A DNA stretch of 64,000 nucleotides from Actinacidiphila epipremni. GTDB taxonomy: Bacteria; Actinomycetota; Actinomycetes; Streptomycetales; Streptomycetaceae. The notes under the pieces are model-generated. The model made no database searches. It saw only the letters and a program-made list of their open reading frames with translations, and had not been told where the DNA came from. Location of the stretch: positions 1-64,000 of the forward strand of contig NZ_JAATEJ010000006.1 in NCBI RefSeq assembly GCF_012034175.1, in the 5' to 3' direction. The number at the start of each line of letters is the position of its first letter. Positions within the stretch are counted from its first letter, which is position 1. This document shows, in pieces, positions 27,673 through 35,269 of this stretch. A program made the translations under genes and the position numbers.

Positions 27673-30381
27673 ATGACCATGATCACCCCCGGGTCCGTGC
27701 CCGCGCCGCAGTCCGCCGCCGCGCCGGCGATCACCGAGGAGCGGCTCGACGCGCTCGTCGCCCGGCTCGACCTGCCCGCCAAGGTCCGGCTGCTGTCCGG
27801 CGCGGACACCTTCCGCACCGCCGCGGAACCCGCCGTGGGGCTGCGCGCGATGGGCGTCTCGGACGGCCCGGCCGGTGTCCGCGGCGAGCGCTGGGACGAG
27901 CGCGACACCTCGCTCGCGCTGCCGTCGCCGACCGCGCTCGCCGCCGCCTGGGACGACGAGCTGGTCACCGCGCTCGGCGGGCTGCTCGCCGCCGAGGCCC
28001 GCCGCAAGCGGATCCATGTGCTGCTCGCCCCGACCCTCAATCTGCACCGCACGCCCGCCGCCGGCCGGCACTTCGAGTGCTTCTCCGAGGACCCGCTGCT
28101 CACCGGCCGCACCGCCGCCGCCTTCGTCCGCGGCGTCCAGGCCGGCGGCGTCGCCGCCACCGCCAAGCACTATGTCGCCAACGACTCCGAGACCGACCGC
28201 CTCACCCTCGACGCCCGGCTGGACGAGCGCACCCTGCACGAGCTCTACCTCGCGCCCTTCGAGGCCGCGGTACGCGCCGGGGTGTGGGTCGTGATGTCCG
28301 CCTACAACCGGGTGGACGGCGTGACGATGTCCGAGAGCCCGCTGCTGGCCGAGCCGTTGAAGGGCGCGTGGGGCTTCGACGGCGTGGTGGTCTCCGACTG
28401 GGGCGCGGTCCGCAGCACCGAGCCGGCCGCGCTCGCCGCGCAGGACCTCGCGATGCCCGGCCCGCACCCGCTGTGGGGCGGACCGCTGCTCGCCGCGGTC
28501 CGCGACGGCCGGGTGCCGGAGTCGGCGATCGACGCGAAGGTCCGCCGCCTCCTCCGCCTCGCCGCCCGCGTCGGCGCCCTCGACGCCGCCCCGGCGCCCG
28601 CGCCCGAGCCCGCCGCGGTGGTGGGGCCTGAGGCCGGGGTGTCGCCGCAGGCCGCTGCCGCCGCGCCGGCCGGGCGCGGGTCGGCCGCGGTAATGGGGCC
28701 CCCTTTCGATGCGTCCGCGCCGGCCGGTGCCGCGCCCGGGCTTTCCGCCGGGCCGGTGGCCGCGCAGTCTGCCGGCGGGGATGCCGCGTCGGCCGCTGCC
28801 GTGGCAGAAACCGCCGGGGCGCGGGGGTTGTTGCGGCGGGCGGTTGCCGCCGGGTGCGTGCTGGTGCGCAATGACGGCGGGGTGCTGCCGCTGGCGCCGG
28901 GTGGCGGGTTGCGGCGGCTTGCGGTGGTCGGGCCCCATGCCGCAGCCGCGCGGGTCCAGGGCGGCGGGAGCGCCGCGGTCTTCCCCGCAGGCGTCGTCTC
29001 ACCGCTCGACGGCATCCGGGAAGCGCTCTCCGGCACCGGCACCGAGGTCGTGTACGCCGAGGGGGTGCGGCTCGCCGGCCGGCCGACGCCGCTGCACCCC
29101 GGCAACGCCCGCGACCCGCGCACCGGCGAGCCCGGCGTGCTGGTGCGCTACCTCGCCGCAGACGGCACCGAGGTGTGCGCGGAACACCGGCTCAGCGGGC
29201 GCGTCCTGGAGCCCGGCGACGCCCCCGGCCTCGCCCGTACCGCCGCCCGCGTCGAGGTCAGCGCGCTGTTCACGCCGGACGTGCCGGGGGAGTGGCGGCT
29301 GTCGGTCGTGGGCCTCGGCGCGGTCGCGCTGCACGCGGACGGCGAGGCGCTGATCGACACCGTGGTCGTCCCCGAGTCCGACGACCCCACCTACGTCCAC
29401 GTCTCCCCGTCCTTCCGCACCGCCGCCCGCAAGGCCGTGCCGGGCGAACCGCTGCACCTGGTCGCGACCCGGGAGCTCGCCCCGGGGCTCGGGCTCGCCG
29501 TCGCGCTGGCCGCCGACCCGCCGCGGCTCGACGCGGACGCCGCCCTCGCCGCGGCGGTCGCGTGCGCCCGCGGCGCCGACGCGGCGGTCGTCGTGGTCGG
29601 CACGACCGACGAGATCGAGAGCGAGGGCAGCGACCGCGTCTCGCTCGCGCTGCCCGGCCGGCAGGACGAGCTGGTCGCCGCGGTCGCCGCCGCCAACCCC
29701 CGTACCACGGTGATCGTCAACAGCGGCGGCCCGGTCGAACTGCCCTGGCGGGAGAGCGCTCCCGCAGTGCTGCTGTGCTGGTTCCCCGGCCAGGAAGCCG
29801 GCCACGGCCTCGCCGACGTGCTCTTCGGCCGCGCCGAACCCGGCGGCCGGCTCCCCACCACCTGGCCCGCGCGCGCGGACGGCGCCCCGCTGCCCTCCAC
29901 CACGCCCGACGCCGGGGTGCTGCGCTACACCGAGGGCCCGTACGTCGGCCACCGCGCCTGGCGCCGCGCCGGCGCCGAACCCGCCTACTGGTTCGGCCAC
30001 GGCCTGGGCTACACCACCTGGGCCTACGAGACCATGACGGTCCGTCCGCTCGCCCCGGAACCCGGTGACGCCGGCGGGCCCGGCGCCCTCGCCCGGGTGA
30101 CGGTACGCAACACCGGGGCGCGCCCCGGGCGGGAGGTCGTCCAGGTGTACCTGACGACCGGGCCCGACGACCACGACGACGGAGGCCCCCGGCTCGCCGG
30201 CTACGCCGCCGTGCACGCGGCGCCCGGCGCCGCCGCGGTCGCCGAGGTGCGGATCGCGCCGCGCGTCCTGCAACGCTGGTCACCCGGCGAGCGGCGGTGG
30301 ATCCCGCGCCCGGGCCCGTACACCCTGCACGCCGGCCCCTCCGCCGCCCGGCAACCGCTCTCCCGGCCGCTGGACGCCTGA
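27673..30381 (+). CDS. GH3 beta-glucosidase with PA14 insert, cytoplasmic
   Basis: This 902-residue GH3 enzyme is read from the ATG at 27673 (GAAGGG just upstream). The N-terminal barrel (about 20-300) has KHYVAND (165-171) and the nucleophile Asp242 in VVVSDWGA. The C-terminal alpha/beta sandwich (about 383-760) is interrupted by a PA14 module (about 480-590), as in beta-glucosidases of the Kluyveromyces type. A fibronectin III-like domain ends the protein. There is no signal peptide, so it should hydrolyse imported oligosaccharides inside the cell. Residues 305-382 are an Ala/Pro/Gly-rich linker longer than usual. A GGGAGAGCGCTCCC site also occurs inside the gene at 29750-29763. Confidence 0.93.
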   Translation: MTMITPGSVPAPQSAAAPAITEERLDALVARLDLPAKVRLLSGADTFRTAAEPAVGLRAMGVSDGPAGVRGERWDERDTSLALPSPTALAAAWDDELVTALGGLLAAEARRKRIHVLLAPTLNLHRTPAAGRHFECFSEDPLLTGRTAAAFVRGVQAGGVAATAKHYVANDSETDRLTLDARLDERTLHELYLAPFEAAVRAGVWVVMSAYNRVDGVTMSESPLLAEPLKGAWGFDGVVVSDWGAVRSTEPAALAAQDLAMPGPHPLWGGPLLAAVRDGRVPESAIDAKVRRLLRLAARVGALDAAPAPAPEPAAVVGPEAGVSPQAAAAAPAGRGSAAVMGPPFDASAPAGAAPGLSAGPVAAQSAGGDAASAAAVAETAGARGLLRRAVAAGCVLVRNDGGVLPLAPGGGLRRLAVVGPHAAAARVQGGGSAAVFPAGVVSPLDGIREALSGTGTEVVYAEGVRLAGRPTPLHPGNARDPRTGEPGVLVRYLAADGTEVCAEHRLSGRVLEPGDAPGLARTAARVEVSALFTPDVPGEWRLSVVGLGAVALHADGEALIDTVVVPESDDPTYVHVSPSFRTAARKAVPGEPLHLVATRELAPGLGLAVALAADPPRLDADAALAAAVACARGADAAVVVVGTTDEIESEGSDRVSLALPGRQDELVAAVAAANPRTTVIVNSGGPVELPWRESAPAVLLCWFPGQEAGHGLADVLFGRAEPGGRLPTTWPARADGAPLPSTTPDAGVLRYTEGPYVGHRAWRRAGAEPAYWFGHGLGYTTWAYETMTVRPLAPEPGDAGGPGALARVTVRNTGARPGREVVQVYLTTGPDDHDDGGPRLAGYAAVHAAPGAAAVAEVRIAPRVLQRWSPGERRWIPRPGPYTLHAGPSAARQPLSRPLDA

Positions 30382-30425
30382 CGCCCCGGCACCCGCGGGC
30401 CGAAACAGCCCCCCACCCCCGGACC

Positions 30426-30459
30426 GGGCGCCCCCTGCTCCTGACGGCAGGGGGCGCCC
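30426..30459 (+). terminator. hairpin terminator after the GH3 gene
   Basis: A perfect 13-bp stem (30426-30438 with 30447-30459) and 8-base loop lie 45 bases past the stop. Confidence 0.82.
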
Positions 30460-30602
30460 GCCGCCCCGTCCCGCCTCCCGGCCGCCCCGCTGCCTGACGC
30501 GGCGTCCGCTCAAGATCGGCGTTGTCAGACCCCGCCGCTACCTTCAGTGGTGTCGCGCCGACGTGGCGCGTACATCCCCACGGGTACGAAGGAGATGGGG
30601 CG

Positions 30603-31118
30603 TTGTCTGACTTGGTGCCGGACGGGCAGAGGTCGAGCACGGCGCGGGTGGTGGCACCCGCGAGCCCGCGCAAGCTCGCCAAGGTCCCGTTCGTCGAGCT
30701 GGCCGACGGGCGGTTGCAGGGCGTGGTGTCCAGCGGCTCGGACATCGCGCGGGTCTACGTCTCGTCGGTCGCCGCCGGAACGTTCGCCTATACCTGCAGC
30801 ACGAACAACAACCGCCCCTGCGGCGGCGCGTACGGCGGCTTCTGCAACCACATCCGCGCCCTCATCGGCGAGGCGGTCCTCCAGTACGGCGCCGGGCGCG
30901 TCGCCCGCTACATGCGCGTGGAGCCGGTCGAGGCCGACTCGCCCGCGCAGTCCGTCATCGCCCCGATGGCCCAGACCCGCCCGGTGCCCGGCGACAAGTC
31001 GGCCGCCGCGTCCGTCTTCAGCCGCTTCCTGCGCCAGCTGGCGTATCTGGAGATGGCGCCGACCACCGCCCCGCTGCCCGAGATGCAGTGGTTCCCGCCG
31101 ACCAGGGCGGTGGCGTGA
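30603..31118 (+). CDS. SWIM-like zinc-binding protein, first gene of the MoxR cassette
   Basis: This is a 171-residue protein if it starts at the TTG at 30603, which has AAGGAG nine bases upstream. In-frame upstream starts have no ribosome site; GTG at 30615 is another choice. Residues about 55-95 hold Cys-x7-Cys-x7-Cys-x-His (TCSTNNNRPC ... GFCNHI), reminiscent of the Cys-x-His end of SWIM zinc fingers. A helical C-terminal half follows (VFSRFLRQLAYLEM). SWIM-type modules bind nucleic acid or protein. It overlaps the next gene by one base (TGATG) and begins a five-gene run. The role is unknown. Confidence 0.72.
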   Translation: MSDLVPDGQRSSTARVVAPASPRKLAKVPFVELADGRLQGVVSSGSDIARVYVSSVAAGTFAYTCSTNNNRPCGGAYGGFCNHIRALIGEAVLQYGAGRVARYMRVEPVEADSPAQSVIAPMAQTRPVPGDKSAAASVFSRFLRQLAYLEMAPTTAPLPEMQWFPPTRAVA

Positions 31119-32506
31119 TGCGCGCCGACCTGCTCGCCGAGAGCGTCGACGGGCTCGACGAGGCGCTCGCCGCCGTCGACGCCTTCGACGAGGCCCTGGC
31201 CACCGGGCTGCTGCGCCCGCAGCCCGCCCAGGCCGCCGGCCTCGCGCAACTGGCCGGCGCGCTCGCCGGCTCACCGCTGCACGCCAACGTCGCCGAAGCC
31301 GCCGCGAAGGCCGCCGAGGGGGCCGCGGGCGAGGACCACCTCCTGGCGCTCGCCGCCGCCCGCACCGCCCTGCTCGGCTCCGTGCACGACGCGCTCGCCG
31401 CCAGGGCCGCCGAGGCCACCGGACGGCCCGCCGCCGAGCCCCCCGCCGCGGACGCCGGTACCGGACCGGCCGTCAACGTGCTGGCGGCGGCCCGCTCCTG
31501 GCTGGCGGACCTGGCCCGCTGCGGCTGGCGCGGCATCGACCACGACGTGGTCTCCGGCGCCGCCCCGGTGGTCTCCGCGATGCTGCCCGACCCGGCGCTG
31601 CGCCGGCTCGCCGCCCTCCTCGACGGCTTCGCCGACGAACTCGCCGCCTCCTGCCCGGGCTCCGCGCTGGAAAGCGTCCCCGCCCGCCGCTGGGCCGACC
31701 TGTGGTCGCGCGGCATGCTGCTGACGCTCCCCGGTGCGGCCGGCGCGCCCGCCGCCGGGACGGCGACCGGCCGGCTGCTGCCGCTCGGCGTGGACCTGCA
31801 CGAGCACGCCACCGCCGTCCAGGCCCAGGTGCACGCCGTGTTCGAGCCCGCCGACGGGGCGGCGCCGCTGCTGGTGCGGGCGAGCGTGTCGGCGCCCAAG
31901 CCCGAGACGATCGTCGGCGCGGGCCTGTGGCAGCTGCTCCGGCCGCACATGTCGCTGCTGACCGCCGTCAGCGAAGGCCGCGCCATGGACGTGACCGGCA
32001 TGCCGCTCACCGCCGAGGGCGACCTGGTGTGGGACGACGCACGCGCCCGGCCGGGCGAGTCCGCCGACGCCTTCAGCACCGCCCGGGTCGCGCTGCCCAC
32101 CGCCGCCGACCCGGCGACCGCCCCGCTGGACCGGCACCCGGCACGTATCGCCGTCCCGGTCTTCCTGGAGGGATACGCGGCGGCGCAGGCGGAGACCGGG
32201 CTGACGTTCACCGTCGCCGGCACCGCGCTGCCCGTCGACACCGACCGCGTCCCGCTCGCCGGGCCGCTCACCCCCGAGGCGGTCGCCAAGTCCGCCGCCT
32301 GCATCGGCCTGCTGCGCTGGGACGCCGGCACCTTCCGCGTCCAGCCGCTGGCCGTCGAGACCGCCGTACGCAAGAAGCCCGTCGCGCTGCACGCCGGCGC
32401 ATGGGCCGGGGGCACGGCGGACAAGGCGGGCGTCAAGGCGGAGAAGGCCGCCACCGACGCGGCCGGGGTGCTGCGCGAGCGCGCGGGAAGGCTGCTGCGG
32501 AAATGA
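31118..32506 (+). CDS. uncharacterised protein of the MoxR cassette
   Basis: This 462-residue soluble protein is not one I recognise by family. It is Ala/Leu-rich, with a helical N-terminal third (LAESVDGLDEALAAVDAFDEAL...), a more beta-rich centre (LLPLGVDLHEHATAVQAQVHAVFEP, LLVRASVSAPKPETIVGAGLWQLLRPH) and a Lys/Ala-rich end. It has no signal peptide or membrane segment. The ATG shares a base with the upstream stop and the stop overlaps the next ATG (ATGA), so it is translated as part of the cassette. It may be an adaptor or substrate-recognition partner of the VWA/MoxR pair, by position only. Confidence 0.8.
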   Translation: MRADLLAESVDGLDEALAAVDAFDEALATGLLRPQPAQAAGLAQLAGALAGSPLHANVAEAAAKAAEGAAGEDHLLALAAARTALLGSVHDALAARAAEATGRPAAEPPAADAGTGPAVNVLAAARSWLADLARCGWRGIDHDVVSGAAPVVSAMLPDPALRRLAALLDGFADELAASCPGSALESVPARRWADLWSRGMLLTLPGAAGAPAAGTATGRLLPLGVDLHEHATAVQAQVHAVFEPADGAAPLLVRASVSAPKPETIVGAGLWQLLRPHMSLLTAVSEGRAMDVTGMPLTAEGDLVWDDARARPGESADAFSTARVALPTAADPATAPLDRHPARIAVPVFLEGYAAAQAETGLTFTVAGTALPVDTDRVPLAGPLTPEAVAKSAACIGLLRWDAGTFRVQPLAVETAVRKKPVALHAGAWAGGTADKAGVKAEKAATDAAGVLRERAGRLLRK

Positions 32507-34065
32507 CCGACCACCCCACCGCACCCGAGCCCGCCGCCCGCACCGCACCTGCCGGCACCGCACCTGCCGGCACCGCACCGGCCGCCGCCGCACCGGAGCC
32601 TGCCGAGCCCGCCACCCGCACCGCACCCGCTGGCACCGCACCCGCGCCCGCCGGCACCGCGCCGCCCGCGTACGACGCCCGGCGCCAGGTCGTCTACTGG
32701 CGGCTGCTCGCCCGGCTCTTCGACCCGGAGGAGCAGCCCGCGCTGGAGTCCGCGAGCCTCGCCGTCGTCGAGGACCTGGGCCTGCCGGCCGCGCTGCTCG
32801 ACCCGCAGACCTCGGTCGACTCCCTCGTGCAGCGCCACCCCGGGCTCGCCGGCGAGTTCGACGGCCTGATGGTGCCGGAAGCCGCCGGCGCGGGGGAGGA
32901 CGGCGACCCGCAGGACCGGGACCGCGCCGCCGAGGTCCGGCGCGCCGCGCTGGTCTCCAAGGTGCTGCTCAACGTCTTCGCCACCGGCAGCGGCAACGTC
33001 ACCGCGGGACAGCTCGCCCGCTGGCAGTCCGACGCCGGCTGGCTGGAGCGCGCCCTCGGCTGCCGCCCCGGCGAGCTGCGCGGCGGCCGGGCCGGGGCCA
33101 CCGGCGCCGGCGGTGGCGTCAGCCCCACCGGCACCGGCGGTGGCCACGGCACCCCCGACCTCAGCCGGCTCGTCCCCGCCATCGGCCCCGACCTCGCCGC
33201 CCTCGAAGCCGACCTCGTCCGCCGGATGCAGCTGCGCGAAGTGCTGGCCGACCCGCGGCTGGCCGCGCAGCTCACCCCGAGCATGTCGCTCATCGAGCAG
33301 CTGCTGCGCGACAAGAACAACCTGTCGGGCCTGGCCCTGGCCAACGCCAAGGCGCTGATCCGCCGCTTCGTCGACGAGGTCGCCGAGGTGCTGCGCACCC
33401 AGGTCGAGAAGGCCACCGCCGGCGCGATCGACCGGTCGATCCCGCCCAAGCGGGTCTTCCGCAACCTGGACCTGGACCGCACCATCTGGAAGAACCTCAC
33501 CAACTGGAGCCCGCAGGACGACAAGCTCTACGTCGACCGGCTCTACTACCGGCACACCGCGCGCCGCACCACACCGCAGCGGCTGATCGTGGTGGTCGAC
33601 CAGTCCGGCTCGATGGTCGACTCGATGGTCAACTGCACCATCCTCGCCTCCATCTTCGCCGGCCTGCCCAAGGTCGACGTGCACCTGATCGCGTACGACA
33701 CGCAGGCCCTCGACCTCACCCCCTGGGTGCACGACCCGTTCGAGACGCTGCTGCGCACCAACCTCGGCGGCGGCACCGACGGCACCGTCGCGATGGCGCT
33801 GGCCCAGCCGAAGATCGCCGAGCCGCGCAACACCGTCGTGGTGTGGATCTCCGACTTCTACGAGTGGCGCGGCGAGCCGCTGTTCGAGTCGATGGCCGCC
33901 GTCCACCGCTCGGGCGCCAAGTTCATCCCGGTCGGCTCGGTGACCAGCTCCGGGCGCGGCAGCGTCAACCCGTGGTTCCGCGAACGCTTCAAGGACCTCG
34001 GCACCCCGGTGCTCTCCGGCCACATACGCAAGCTCGTCCACGAGCTGAAGACGTTCCTCACCTGA
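32503..34065 (+). CDS. VWA-domain protein (MoxR partner)
   Basis: This 520-residue protein starts with a low-complexity Pro/Ala/Gly/Thr tract (about 10-55, repeated APAGT). A helical region (60-350) follows, then a von Willebrand A domain (about 360-515). The MIDAS metal site is complete: Asp366-x-Ser368-x-Ser370 in VVDQSGSM, Thr425 in GGGTDG and Asp451 in ISDF. VWA proteins work with MoxR AAA ATPases as adaptors in metal insertion or complex remodelling; CoxE and YehP-type proteins share this layout. The ATG overlaps the upstream TGA. The MoxR gene follows after an 82-base gap. Confidence 0.9.
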   Translation: MTDHPTAPEPAARTAPAGTAPAGTAPAAAAPEPAEPATRTAPAGTAPAPAGTAPPAYDARRQVVYWRLLARLFDPEEQPALESASLAVVEDLGLPAALLDPQTSVDSLVQRHPGLAGEFDGLMVPEAAGAGEDGDPQDRDRAAEVRRAALVSKVLLNVFATGSGNVTAGQLARWQSDAGWLERALGCRPGELRGGRAGATGAGGGVSPTGTGGGHGTPDLSRLVPAIGPDLAALEADLVRRMQLREVLADPRLAAQLTPSMSLIEQLLRDKNNLSGLALANAKALIRRFVDEVAEVLRTQVEKATAGAIDRSIPPKRVFRNLDLDRTIWKNLTNWSPQDDKLYVDRLYYRHTARRTTPQRLIVVVDQSGSMVDSMVNCTILASIFAGLPKVDVHLIAYDTQALDLTPWVHDPFETLLRTNLGGGTDGTVAMALAQPKIAEPRNTVVVWISDFYEWRGEPLFESMAAVHRSGAKFIPVGSVTSSGRGSVNPWFRERFKDLGTPVLSGHIRKLVHELKTFLT

Positions 34066-34110
34066 GGCGTGCCACCACCGCCTCCCCCCCTCTGAGCACT
34101 GCTCTTCCCC

Positions 34111-34136
34111 AGATCCTTTTCAGAGATCCTTTTCAG
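34111..34136 (+). repeat. 13-bp tandem repeat before the MoxR gene
   Basis: AGATCCTTTTCAG occurs twice in direct succession (34111-34123, 34124-34136), immediately before an AAAGG ribosome site and the ATG at 34148. It is AT-rich compared with the surroundings and is the only real gap inside the cassette. It could be an internal regulatory site or a translation-tuning element. Confidence 0.8.
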
Positions 34137-34147
34137 AAAGGCCCGAC

Positions 34148-35269
34148 ATGTCCGACCTGCTGCGTGCGCCCGCGGAGATCAAGTACGCCGAGGAGCTGGA
34201 CTGGCTGGAGTCCGTCGACGACGGCCCCAAGCCCTTCACCTGGCGGCTGTCGCCGAAGATGGTCCGGCTGTTCGTGCTGGGCTCCGAGCGCGCCGACGGC
34301 CTGGAGCGGGAGATCGCCCCGAAGTGGTTCGGCGACCGCAGCTTCGTGGAGCGCTCGATCGTCACCCTCGCCTCCGACCGCGGGCTGCTGCTGATCGGCG
34401 ACCCCGGCACCGGCAAGAGCTGGCTGGCCGAGCTGCTGTCGGCCGCGATCTGCCGCAACTCCACGATGGTGGTGCAGGGCACGGCCGGCACCACCGAGGA
34501 CCACATCAAATACTCCTGGAACGTCTCGCAGGTCATCGCCGCCGGCCAGTCCCGCGCCTCGATGATCCCCTCGCCGATCATGACGGCGATGGAGGCCGGC
34601 GCGATCGGCCGCTTCGAGGAGCTGACCCGCGCCACCAGCGACGTCCAGGACGCGCTCATCTCGATCCTGTCGGAGAAGTACATCTCCGTGCCCGAACTGG
34701 ACGGCGACGACGGCGAGAACATCGTCTTCGCCAAGCCCGGCTTCTCCGTCATCGCCACCGCCAACAGCCGCGACCGCGGGGTCAACGACCTGTCGTCCGC
34801 GCTCAAGCGCCGCTTCAACTTCGTGCGCATCCCGGTGGTCACCAACAAGAAGAGCGAGGCGGAGATCGTCCGCTTCCGCACCGAGGAGCTGCTGCGCCGG
34901 CACTCCATCGACCTCGACGTGCCGCCGACGCTGCTGGACGTGCTGCTGCAGAGCTTCGCCGACCTGCGCGCCTCGGCCGCAGCCGCCGGCAGCGACGACG
35001 AGAAGCTGGAGTCGGCGCTCTCCACCGCCGAGCAGATCGGCGTGCTGGAGGACGCGATCTTGCACAGCACCTTCTTCGGCGAGCGCACCCTGACCGCCCA
35101 CACCCTGGCCGGCTCGCTCGTCGGGTCGCTGGCCCGCCGCGAACCCGAGGACCTGGCGATACTCAACAAGTATCTGCACGGCGTGGTCGAGCCGCGCAGC
35201 AAGGAGCACGGCGGCGACTGGCCGGAGTTCCTGCAGGGTGGCCGCGACGCGATAGCCACCCTGTCGTGA
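34148..35269 (+). CDS. MoxR-family AAA+ ATPase
   Basis: This 373-residue AAA+ ATPase has Walker A GDPGTGKS (84-91) and a Walker B region reading GRFEELTRA (about 154-162). There the usual Asp-Glu is Glu-Glu. Sensor 1 lies in IATANSRDRG (Asn207) and arginine residues in SSALKRRFNF (219-224). MoxR ATPases remodel client proteins with VWA partners. The C-terminal lid (about 260-373) is helical. The stop overlaps the GTG of the next gene. Neighbours: a VWA gene upstream and a DUF5682-like gene downstream. The Glu for Asp change in Walker B is conservative but worth noting. Confidence 0.92.
   Translation: MSDLLRAPAEIKYAEELDWLESVDDGPKPFTWRLSPKMVRLFVLGSERADGLEREIAPKWFGDRSFVERSIVTLASDRGLLLIGDPGTGKSWLAELLSAAICRNSTMVVQGTAGTTEDHIKYSWNVSQVIAAGQSRASMIPSPIMTAMEAGAIGRFEELTRATSDVQDALISILSEKYISVPELDGDDGENIVFAKPGFSVIATANSRDRGVNDLSSALKRRFNFVRIPVVTNKKSEAEIVRFRTEELLRRHSIDLDVPPTLLDVLLQSFADLRASAAAAGSDDEKLESALSTAEQIGVLEDAILHSTFFGERTLTAHTLAGSLVGSLARREPEDLAILNKYLHGVVEPRSKEHGGDWPEFLQGGRDAIATLS

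Noticed and set aside
32540-32665. Repeats at the start of the VWA gene as minisatellite or recombination site
   Set aside because: Explained by repeated Ala-Pro-Ala-Gly-Thr codons in a disordered N-terminus.
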